Shown: piece by piece, positions 42,285 through 64,000 of the stretch | Position numbering within the stretch: position 1 is the stretch's first letter | Layout of the letters: each line of letters begins with the position of its first letter | Notes under the pieces: model-generated | Databases searched by the model: none | What the model saw: the letters and a program-made list of their open reading frames with translations, nothing else | Told to the model about the DNA's origin: nothing | Assembly (NCBI RefSeq): GCF_023343835.1 | Contig: NC_064434.1 | Coordinates: 5,933,505-5,997,504, forward strand | Direction of reading: 5' to 3' | DNA: 64,000 nt | Source: Lagopus muta | Lineage: Eukaryota > Chordata > Aves > Galliformes > Phasianidae | Made by a program: the position numbers and the translations under genes

Positions 42285-43045
42285 GGATCAGGGGGTAATG
42301 TGGGTACCTCTCACAGCATCATGACCATGGAGGTCACTTGGGTGGGATGTGCAGCAGTGTGGTGGGAAGCAAAAGGTGTGCTGGGAGTGCCCTGCTTCCT
42401 GCTGTCCTGCTCACGGTGGTGGCCATCCTGGCCTCAAGGAAAGCTCAGCACAGCCTCTCCACCAACAAAACGTGGGATGGAGAGATCTAGAAGAGGCATC
42501 CACTTCCTTCAGCTGCTGCAGGTTCCATCTGGAACCCAAGGGACACATCTGGTTGTGACTCCAAGAGAGGATATCACAGCTGCTTCTGGATGCATCCTGC
42601 CTCAGGACCACAGCCAACACAACGTGGGGCAGGACACAGTGCTTTGGGCTGTGACAGCAGGAAGGGGCAGAAGTTCCTGCTCACACTACGCAGCTCAGGG
42701 GCTCTGCTCTTCTCTGCTCTGCAAAGCCCATCAGCACAAGCAACCCATGTGTGTGCTGGTGGGTTTGTCAGCACAGGGATCCTGGGCAAATTGTCCTCTC
42801 TATCCTATACCTGCGATAACAAGCAGATCCCCAACCCCTCGCTTTGATGACTGCTGCAACCCAGCTTTAATTTCTATCTTCCATGCATCCTCAAGGACTC
42901 GTGCTTGCAAAGATCTACTCTTATCTGTGCCCCAAAGCCAGGCTTTCCCTGCGGGGTTTTTCCTCCAGGAGACCAACCCAGGAGCTGGATGTGACCTGAC
43001 GGGTTTCAGAATACACTCTGTGCTATCAGGAGTGAAATGGGCTGG

Positions 43046-43051
43046 AATAAA
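43046..43051 (+). terminator. CHRNA2: Candidate CHRNA2 polyadenylation signal
   Basis: First AATAAA on the plus strand after the CHRNA2 stop (about 760 bases downstream). Confidence 0.45.
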
Positions 43052-43589
43052 TGATGCCACTGAGAAAAATGCACATCCCAAGGGTGTTGCAGCTGCTCAT
43101 GCATTCTCTGCTGTGTGCACACAGGGCTGAGATAAAGGATGTGGGATGTGCAAGGCAGCAAGCTGTATGTATGCATGGGTCTGTGTGCATCTGACCCAAC
43201 ACATCTCAGTTTTGTGGCTCTGCAGAGCCTGGTATGCTCATCTCCTCTCCACATCAGCCCTTCTAAAATCCTTGCTGGTTGCCTCCAGAATCAAAATCCC
43301 TCTTTCAGCAAAGCTCTGCCCGGCTGGGGATGGAGCAGAAGCTCTGGAGTGAACGCCAGTGTGACACAGCAAGCACCCCAAACACCCTTCCCTATGGGGC
43401 ACCCATCCTCTTGACTGTACTGTTCCCCAGAACATCTCCCAGCTGCCTCCACCCTGAACTTGCCATGATTTCCTGAGGCTCTTTGAAAGGCAAAGCACAA
43501 ATATCCAAAAATAGTTTCACTTAGCAAGACCTGGGATGGGAACAGGGAGAGTGGCACCTTGCATGGATTTGGGAGTTGGTGGGGCTCCA

Positions 43590-43812
43590 GAGCTGGCAGA
43601 TCCAGGTTGGATATTAGGAAACATTTCTTCTCCAAAAGAGAGCAGTGCTGCAGTGGCACAGCTGCCCAGGGAGGTGGTGGGGTCACCAAACCTGGAGATG
43701 TTCCAGAACCGTGGGGATGTGGCACTGAGAGATGGGCATGGGAGGGTGGGTTGGGGTTGGACTCGTGGATCTTGGAGGTCTTCTCCAACCTGAATGATTC
43801 AATGGTTTTATG
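43590..43812 (+). mobile_element. CR1 LINE 3' fragment between CHRNA2 and PTK2B
   Basis: CCAGGTTGGATATTAGGAAA, GTGGTGGGGTCACCAAACC and a TTCTCCAACCTGAATGATTC tail. Confidence 0.93.
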
Positions 43813-44723
43813 ACCAGAGGTGAATAAGGGACACCCTTGCTGCAGGGTTCTGGAGTCCAGCCTGCATTCTTTTCCAGGAGAGGGGGATGTCAGCAAGCAA
43901 AGGCACAGCAGGACTTGGTGCATGGTTTATCTCAGCCAGCGCAAGCAGCGTTGTGGGAAGATGCTGGGGAAAAGCCCAAACCGTACGAATTCCAATTCAA
44001 GCACAAACCAAACAGAGAATTTGTTGCTGTTGTCGTTTACATGGAGTAGCTTGGAGCAAATTCAGCTGGAAGAGGCCCCATCCTCCCGACTGATTTGTGG
44101 CACTGACGGCTGCGGGCACAAGGACCCATCCCTCCCACACTCCCCTGGCTGGGGCTGGACGCGAGAACCGACCCGACGCACGCCCATCATTAAATAAACT
44201 CTTCTATATAATGTACAAGGAAATGCAAACAGTCCCTCCAGCGAGCCCCTCCTGGGAAGCCAGCTCCCCTGGTCACTGTGTCCCCAGCTCCCAGCACTGA
44301 GCAGCAGGGCGCAGGTCCCCAGTTGGATGTGCTGTCCCTGGGAGGGGCCATGGGACGGACATGGGGACCCATTGGATAGACACATGGACCCACTGGACAG
44401 GCCCATTGGGAACACTGAATGGACACACAGCCCTGTTGGTGCCACCGAACCCAAAGGGACCTTCATCCACCCTTGGGGACAGCCAGGCCACCCCCAGTCC
44501 TTTGGAGGGATGCGTCACCAGGCACCTCCTTTCTTCAGAAGACTGATGAGATGATGCTAAAGACACAAGCAGCTGCAGGAGGAGGGGGACATGGAGGACA
44601 GGGCGGCGAGGCCACGGGAGACACACAGAAGCCAGCTCGTCCGCACCGCTCTCCTCCCATCGCTACCGACCAAGGCGACGCTGCCTCTCCTCCTCTTCTC
44701 CTTCCCCACCCCTTCATATTCCC

Positions 44724-56876
<12,153 letters not shown>

Positions 56877-56917
56877 GCTCATGGCCGGGGGGGTGCTAGG
56901 GGCTGAGCATCCCTTCC
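56877..56917 (-). other. PTK2B: PTK2B leader portion of the start exon
   Basis: A minus-strand acceptor (TCTCCCTGCAG) ends at 56918, so the start exon has a short untranslated part, and at least one untranslated exon lies further right. Confidence 0.7.
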
Positions 56918-57034
56918 CTGCAGGGAGACAACATGTGTCACTACATGGGGACACCTGGAGCAGGTGGGGAGAGGGGGAGAGGAAGGAGGGATAGGAAGGA
57001 GAAGATGGAGACAAAGGAGTGCAACAAAGGGGAC

Positions 57035-57640
57035 CTCTGGAGAATCACCTCTGCATCCATGTCACTTCCAGAGTAACATCTCTGTATGTGTTACCCCCAG
57101 AGCAATGCCCCTATGTTTCCAGCACCTCCAGAACCAACACCTCCACTTGTCCAGCACATCCATGGCAATGTGCCCATTTGGTCCCAGCACCACCAGTGCA
57201 AAATCTTTACATCCCCAGCACCACCAGAACAATGTCCCTATGTCCCCAGCACCTCTGGAGCAACATCTTCGTGCCCCAAGCATGTTTTTGCATTTCTGGA
57301 GCAATGCATTTGTGTTCCCATCACCTTCAGAGCAACACTCTTGTGTCCCTACCACCTCCAGAGCAACATTGCTGTGTCTCTGTTACCTCTGGAGCAACAG
57401 CTCTTTGTCCCCATCATATCTGGAGCAATGTCCCTGTGTCCCCAGAACCTCCAGAACAACGTGCCCACATGTACCCAGCACCTCTGGGGCAGCACCTCTA
57501 CATCTCTATCACCTCCAGAGTAACACCCTAATGTCCCCATCACCTCCAGAGCAATATCTCTGTGACCCCATCCCCTCACAAACAACATCTTTTCACCCCA
57601 CCACCTCCAGAGCAGCACGCCCATGTCTCTCCACCTCCAT
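57035..57640. repeat. 30-bp minisatellite upstream of PTK2B
   Basis: About 20 diverged copies of a unit built on ACCTCCAGAGCAACATC and TGTGTCCCCA. The later copies keep an almost exact 30-base spacing. Confidence 0.9.
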
Positions 57641-58429
57641 TAGCTGGAATAATGAACCCCTCCTGCTCCAGCATCCCTCACCCAGCCCCTCACTCACCCC
57701 CAAAATCCAAGGCAAGCCTGTTTGTGCTCTGCAGCGTGGGACAGTGCAGTGTGACCCCCCCGGGCAGAGCTGCATTTAGCAGAGGGCTTTTTGCAGAGCA
57801 AAACGGGGCAAGCAGCTCGGACTCATCCGCACCCGCAAGGGCGATAGTTATTTATATTGATCAGCTCTTTTATTTTTAGAGGGCAAACAATCTAGAAGCT
57901 TGCTCAGAAATGTCCCTTGGGCCGGAACTGAAGTGGTTTGGCTTTTCATTTTGCTGAGAACTACTGGAAACCACATCTAGCCTGCGTTGATCTAACAGAT
58001 CCCAAGCAAGTCTCGGTTGTCCTCCTTTATTTTGTGGGGAATTTCTGGGCTGTGAGCAGGGCACAAGGGATGGCAAAGGCACTGCTTGCCCCATCCCTTT
58101 GCATGCAGCCGGGCTGAGGCCGGGCGCACTCAGTGCACACATATCACCAGCAGTCAAGAGGCACTTCTCAGCTATGAAACAGCCAACATGGAAGTTCAGT
58201 CCAGGGGCCTCTCCCTCCTTGAGTTCAGCCCTCCAGTTACTCATTAAACAGGTCCAGAGCTGTTTGCAAACAGGAGCACAGGTGGCCCATGGGTTACCCC
58301 AGGTTTGCTGCAGGGAATGGCCCCAAGGAGGGAGTCCTGGGCATGGGGAGGAGCTGAGAGGGACTGGGAAAGCACAGAGAGGACAGGAACTATGCTGGGG
58401 GTCTGCCCTGCAGCAGATTCTATGGGGAC

Positions 58430-58520
58430 ATGGAGGCAGATGGGTGACGTGGGGACCTGCAAGTAAGTGGGTGACAATGGGACCTGGAGGCAGATGGGTG
58501 ACATGGGGACCTGCATGGTG
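58430..58520. repeat. 30-bp tandem repeat, 3 copies
   Basis: Units of CAGATGGGTGACATGGGGAC followed by CTGCA or CTGGAGG. Confidence 0.85.
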
Positions 58521-59609
58521 CTGCAGGCAGGGCACAGCGTGGGTGGCACCAGCAGGGTCGGTGCTCTCCCCATGGCACTGTGAGGTTGTGACACCCTCTG
58601 GTGCAGCTGGGGACAGTGTGACAGCCATCCCATGGTGCCCCAATGGACGCCAGCAGGGGACAGGCAGCATTTCCCAGGGTCTGGCTTTGCTCTGGTGGTG
58701 CCACAGTGCAACCACAACCTGGGGGGCCACCAGCACATGCACGTGCTCTCACACACGCTTTCACACCGGGTTATTTCTCATTGTATGAGGAGGGGTCTTG
58801 TGGTGCTAGCTGGAGGCTTCCTGCTCGCTGTGCTGAAAACAGCCATAGGATTGAGCAGAATTAGCAACCCCTGGCCCAGCCCTCAGCTTTCCTTTTCGGG
58901 TTTGCCACAAAAGCTCACTGCACGAAAGCGTCGCCTCTTCTCCCAGCCTTGGTTTCTTGCCTCGCCAAATTTGTTCACACAGCATCACCATCCCAACGCA
59001 TCCCTTTGTGTGGGGCTGAGCTGATGTCCCCTTCCCCTGGGTACCCCCACGAGGACCTGACCACTTGCAGCCCTTTGGGTGGAGAAGGGGCCCCAACCCC
59101 AACCCCATCCCCTGCCCCCACCTCACATCAGCACAGTGACACAGCCCACAGCAGCACGGCTCTGTCCCCAGTGTGGCAGTAGCATTTGGGGACAACCTGC
59201 TGTAAGAGGACAGAGATGACCATGCAACGCTTCCACCACCGAGCCCTGTGCCCCCACAGCCCCTTCCCAACCCCTCAGGCTGGGACACCCCCGACATCCC
59301 CGTTGCGCTCTGCCCCATACCAGGAAGTCCCTCTGGGTGCTCCCACGCACTCCTGAGAAGTGGAAAAGTGTCAGACTCGGCGCTGTTCCCTCCAACCCTA
59401 CCCCAAATCTCAGCCGCACCATGGAGTGACCCATCCTCACACACCGGGGGATGGGTTGGACCCCCCTGGACCTCAGCTCGGAGTGACGAGTTTGCCCTTT
59501 CTCAGCTCGCCTCCCACCCCAACACCAGCGCAAAGGGCGAAGGTTCTGTGCCCCACTGCTCCCTATGGGGCACCCAGGGCAAGGGTAAGAGGGGGTGAGC
59601 GGCACTTAC

Positions 59610-59700
59610 GGTGAGGTGGCCGTTCCTTGTCCCCACCCCGAGCTGACGGAGCTGCTGCTGCTTCCTGCTGTGTGCGGAGGCATTTGCATAGCACCCAACA
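59610..59700 (-). other. PTK2B: Candidate untranslated upstream exon of PTK2B
   Basis: Perfect minus-strand donor ACC|GTAAGT with its G at 59609, in a GC- and CpG-enriched, repeat-free stretch 2.7 kb upstream of the coding start. The 5' boundary and promoter position are not defined. Confidence 0.35.
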
Positions 59701-60884
59701 GGCGGCTCACGCATGTGCCCACATGTGCGTAGGTGGGGAAACTGAGGCACGGTTCACCCAAACCCCCACCCCCACCCCCCCCCATTGCCCCAAAACTACT
59801 GCGTTGCCCCCAACCCGTTGCATTTCCACCCCCTAAGTGCCAGCTTTGGGGCTGCAAGCCCCCCTCCTTCCCAAGCACAGGGACGACTAGGACCCACCCA
59901 CCATTTACCTCGTCCCTTCAGCAGGGTCCCATTTCCATGCCACGGTGTGGGACAGATAGGGGGACCCTACAGCCGCCCGCCTCGCCCCGGCCCTGCCCTG
60001 CCCCATTGGTGCAGGTATTTCAGTGACTCACGGTGGATTGTTATGGTTCCGGGGGAGCAGAGAGGCTCCTGCAGGGGTTGAGGCAGTGGCACCTATAGCA
60101 TTGCACCTCAGCACCCACACCTGGAGGCTGTGTCCTATAACCGGGGCTGCACCACCCCACGGAGACCCACAGCGCAGGCTGTGTGCCTCAGTTTCTCTTT
60201 CCTTCTGTCAGCCCCGGGGCGGAGGAATCTGGACACCAAGGAACGCTCCGGGGCACACCTGCCTTATCTCAAACGCCTGCTCCCCATATCTGCCCCAATC
60301 TGCCCAGCTCCCATCCATCACTTCAGCCCTGTCCCCAGCGGGGAGCAGGATGTCACCACCCAACCCCCCTCCTCATGCATCCAACCCCCAAATCCAGGGG
60401 TCTGCATTCATTCCAGCCCTGTAGCGGGGCAGTGGGGAGAAGGAAAACCCTGACAGCAACTTCAACAGGCAGTGTTGGTTCTGGATGCTTGCTGGATGGG
60501 TTTGGAGTGCTGGGTTTGGGCCACATGTGACAGCCCCAGCAGAGGAAGAACGTGTTTCGCAAAGCAAAGGAAGTGACACACACTGCAACGGTGGGACAGG
60601 TTGCCCCAGGGGGGTTGGAGGGCTGCCCTCTCTGCTTGCAGACCCCAAAATCATTTGCAGATCCCAAAACCACTTGTAGATCCCCAAAGTGCTGGCAGAC
60701 AGCCCAAAACACCAAAAACTCAACAGCCCAAAACGCCAGCCTCAATAAGCATCCACTGGACATCCTCACCATCAAGGCTGGCTCCTAATACATTTCTACC
60801 CATTTGATGCTTTGCTTACTGCAATTACAACTCCCTTCGTTGTGCCTCCTATGGAGGGTTTAAGCATTCCACCAGGATGCACTC

Positions 60885-61395
60885 CTGTTTTCAGAGGTGC
60901 ACCTTCATTTTCAGAGAATCACCCCCACTTTTAGAGATGCACCTCCATTTTCAGACGTGTGCTTCATTTTCAGAAATGAACCCCCATTTTCAGAGACGCA
61001 CTCATATTGTCAGAGATGAAAATCATTTTCAGACACGTACCCCATTTTCAGAGATGAACCTCTGTTTTCAGAGGTGTGCTCCCACTTTCAGAAAATCACT
61101 GCCATTTCCAGACATGTACCCCAATTTCAGAAATGCACCTCCATTTTCAGAGATGCATCCCATTGTTCAGGGAGGCATTCCCATTTTCAGAGATCCATCC
61201 CCATTTCCAGAGATACGCTCCTGTTTTCAGAGACGCACTCCCATTTTCAGGGAGGCACTCTCATTTTCAGAGAACCACCCCTATTTCAAGAGAGGAGCTC
61301 TTATTTCCAGAGATGCGCCCCTATTTCCAGAGATGCACCCCATTTTCAGAGGCATGCCCCCATTTTCAGAGATGCAATCCCATTTTCCAAGTGGG
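60885..61395 (+). repeat. 22-bp minisatellite, array A
   Basis: About 23 diverged copies of CATTTTCAGAGATGCACCCC, open in several plus frames. Confidence 0.93.
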
Positions 61396-62774
61396 AAAAC
61401 ACTGCTACGGGTGTTTCTGGGTGCAGGAACAGCTCAGGAAGCCCCCTCCCCCCAGCCCCAGCTCTGCACCAAGCAGCTGGGTACGGCGATACGTGCAGCC
61501 CTGCTGAGGAATCAGAATCGAGACGCTGTGCTGCCATCACGCCCACAGCCGGAGCTCGCTGAAGAGGTGACTCAGGCACGGGGGAAAGATCTGCGTGTTC
61601 TGTCTGCGTTGTGTTTCTGTCCCAGCAAGGGGACAAGGCAGGGCCATCTGGGCTCCCTGCGAGGCTCCCTTACCAGTACATCACTCCCTCCCAGTGCAAG
61701 GCAATGAGGAGGGGAAAGCAAGGACATGGCTTTGGAGGCAAAACGTCCCCAATGAGCTGCTGTCAGCTCTCCCCTTGAGGGGGTCTCAAACCTGAACCCA
61801 CTGCAGTGCCCATGAAGAGTCCTCCCTAAAAGCCTCCAACATCAGCAGCAACCACGTGGAACCTGCAGTTTTCCATCACAACCTTGAGTGAAATGGGATA
61901 AAATCAACTGTTTTCCCTGCTGAATGTTTTCAGTGTATGGGACCTGCAGGACCACGTTCCCAGGGCCCTGTAGGTTGTGCCCTAACCTTGCACTGAATCT
62001 CAGTGCCCTCACTCATCCTCACAATTAACGCAATTACTGCTTGGCCAAGTGATAATGCAACTACCACTTGGTTATCTCTTGGATTTCCCCAAGCAAACCA
62101 AGGCACGGCAGCACGGAACACAAGGGTTGAGCACACACCAGCAGCTCCCAAAATCAAGCTGGGTGGGGGTAGGTGAAGGCATCCATGGGGGATGAGGGTG
62201 GAAGGGGCTGAGAACAGCGCCAGGGCAGCAGCGGGGTTCAGCCGCAGCCTTCCCCATCCAGCACTGCTCCCGCAGCTCCGCCAGCCTAAAAATAATCCCA
62301 AGCAGCACCAAAAGCTTGGGGAGGGGAGCAGCTTCCCAGGAACAGGGTGGGCGTATTTCCCGGTAACCTTTCAGTGCCAGAAGGAAGCGGAGGGCTTTGC
62401 AGCATCATTGGTTGGCACAGCTGGTACCGGTCGCTAGGCATCACTGTCACCAGGCAACCTGCAGGAACGCGATGCTGCTCCTGCATCTTTGGGGTGGGCA
62501 GGGAATGGGGGCACGGGGCAGGAGCTCTGCCTGTGTCCCACCCCACTGCAGGCGCTGCTACAAACCCATACGGCCCCCAGTACCTGTTTCTGCCAGGCTG
62601 ATGGGTGCTAGAGCTAATTACACTCCTGATATTCACGCTAGCTTCATTAGGGAAACTCATCTCCTCCAAAACTTCAAAATTCCCAGGCAGGCCGTGGCAT
62701 TTTTGGCAGAAATCACACAAAAGAATGCAAAGCTGCAGGTTCTGCAGCACAGCCCTTCCCCTCCGGCACCAGGA

Positions 62775-63135
62775 ATTGTCAGAGACGCACCCCCATTTCC
62801 AGAGATGTACTCGTATGTTCAGAGATGTGCTCCCATTTTTGGTGATCCACTCCTCTTTTCAGAAATGCATTCCTATTTTCAGGAACGCATCTCTATTTAC
62901 AGACATGCACCCCCCCATTTCCAGAGGCATACCCCCCCATTTTCAGGAACACACCTCTGTTTCCACACACACACACTCTGTTTGCAGAGATGCACCCCTA
63001 TTTTCAGAGATTCATCCCCATTTTCAGAGATCCGATGCATTTGCAGAGACACATCCCTACTTTTAGATATAGTCCCATTTTCAGAGACAGACATCTCCCA
63101 TTTTAGGAGATATACCCCCATTTCCAGAGTTGCAT
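62775..63135 (+). repeat. 22-bp minisatellite, array B (same family as array A)
   Basis: About 16 copies of the same CATTTTCAGAGATGCAC unit, in the same orientation, 1.4 kb from array A. Confidence 0.93.
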
Positions 63136-63299
63136 CTCAAGCCCAAACCACAGCCCCAATCCCTGGAAAAATCAGTCACCTCACGCTCAGAAGTCACCCC
63201 TTCTCCAAGCAATTTCTCCTTCCCAATGGCCACAACTCACTACAAAATGTTTGTGCAACACTTGCAGGATCACATCCCGCAGTGCCCCTCACGTTGGAT

Positions 63300-63490
63300 G
63301 CAACATGGCTGTGTCTGCATGGTGGTTGTGCACGGTGGTGGTCGTGCACTGTGCTTGTTAGATGTGCACTGTGCTCGTTAGACATGCATTGCATTAGTTG
63401 TGCACTGTATTCGATGTGCATTGTGTCAGATGTGCATTGTGGTGGTTGCACACTGCGGCAGTGCAGGTGCACAGCACTGTGTAGATGCAC
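63300..63490. repeat. Minisatellite, GATGTGCACTGTG type
   Basis: Around eight copies, 20-22 bases each, of GTTAGATGTGCACTGTGCT and variants. Confidence 0.85.
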
Positions 63491-64000
63491 AGGGCTCAGG
63501 AAGTGGTGCAGCTCCCAGCTGTGGCCGCTGACTGAAGCTTCAGTGGGGACTGGGAGGTTTCCCAGTGGCTCACGGGAGCTGTGCGCATCACCAAGTGTTC
63601 CTCTTCCCTCTTTGCAGCCTCTTCCCCAAACAGAGCACTGTGGCCCTTCCCTCCAGCAGTGTGCTGCCCCTATATGAACACAGACCCCAAGTTTTGCCCC
63701 TCACAGTTCCATAGGGAAACACATCCCTGTGGGTTTTGGGCTGAGCCCCCCTCTGCTGCTCCTCAGAGAAAGGGGCCTGAGCATGGCATGCTGCTGCAGG
63801 ATGGAACGTAGCAACACTTCCCACGGAAGGTTCACGTCTATTCCTCGTGAGTAATAAGTGTGCCAGGGAAAAAGCAACATGATTCAGATGGCGTTTCCCC
63901 AGCCCCCATCGCCTGCACGAGCCTGAGCACAGAGCACTGAAAAATGGCTGAGCACAAAGGCATGGAGATGTGGAGCCTGGGGACAGCAGCACTGCGCCCC

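Larger units (their letters stand above)
42285..44723. other. Convergent 3' region between CHRNA2 and PTK2B
   Basis: The two genes point at each other here. The left part is probable CHRNA2 3' UTR, a CR1 copy occupies 43590-43812, and the right part is probable PTK2B 3' UTR. No canonical minus-strand AATAAA or ATTAAA was found for PTK2B between 43.8 and 44.7 kb. Confidence 0.55.
56918..64000. other. PTK2B 5' intron(s) and upstream DNA
   Basis: No coding exon was recognised on either strand. It contains the 30-bp minisatellites (57035-57640 and 58430-58520), an AT-rich unique patch at 57.78-57.92 kb, the candidate leader exon at 59.6 kb, two arrays of one 22-bp family (60.9 and 62.8 kb) and a fourth array at 63.3 kb. 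The long open frames here come from repeat arrays. Confidence 0.55.

Noticed and set aside
44193-44198. AATAAA on the plus strand near the PTK2B 3' end
   Set aside because: Wrong strand for PTK2B and nearly 2 kb past the CHRNA2 stop, with a nearer candidate at 43046.
56964-57779. 271-codon plus-strand open frame
   Set aside because: The 30-bp array has a period divisible by three, so one frame stays open. The translation is only the repeat.
57876-58742. 288-codon open frame on the minus strand
   Set aside because: Composed partly of a 30-bp tandem repeat, with no domain, no splice context and no start-site support. It is probably chance in GC-rich DNA.
60877-61707. 276-codon plus-strand open frame
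   Set aside because: Produced by the 22-bp minisatellite, which lacks stops in several frames. The overlapping frames are open for the same reason.
62397-63677. 426-codon plus-strand open frame, longest in the window
   Set aside because: Crosses two minisatellites and unique DNA with no recognisable domain, and its composition is that of the repeats.

Overview
The window is avian nuclear DNA, most likely chicken (Gallus gallus) or a very close galliform. The reasons are dozens of CR1 LINE 3' tails, no mammalian-type SINEs, short GC-rich introns full of minisatellites, and a CHRNA2 product that matches the chicken receptor as I remember it. It holds a block syntenic with human 8p21.

Layout, left to right: (1) the 5' part of NUGGC (nuclear GTPase SLIP-GC) on the minus strand, 175-2542, running off the left edge; (2) a complete GULO (L-gulonolactone oxidase, the last step of vitamin C synthesis) on the minus strand, 4709-17528, 12 coding exons, 440 aa; (3) a complete EPHX2 (soluble epoxide hydrolase) on the minus strand, 20258-29017, 19 exons, 559 aa, starting in a CpG island; (4) an unnamed two-coding-exon secreted helical protein on the plus strand, 30929-32356, 183 aa, which I do not recognise; (5) a complete CHRNA2 (nicotinic receptor alpha-2) on the plus strand, 37337-42284, six coding exons, 529 aa; (6) a complete PTK2B (PYK2 tyrosine kinase) on the minus strand, 44724-56876, 30 coding exons, 1014 aa, with untranslated leader and regulatory DNA filling 57-64 kb.

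Exons were placed by hand from protein-family similarity and splice-site phase. In every complete gene the exon lengths sum to a whole number of codons. Two introns (one in NUGGC, one in GULO) need a GC donor to stay in frame.

The genes are neighbours by descent and do not form an operon or a shared pathway. Between and inside them lie more than 20 minisatellite or microsatellite arrays, a short interstitial telomeric repeat, and CR1 tails that are tandemly repeated at three places. The most notable points are the orphan secreted gene, Gly in place of the second catalytic Asp in the EPHX2 phosphatase domain, HNF1-like sites upstream of an intact GULO, and the GC-AG introns.
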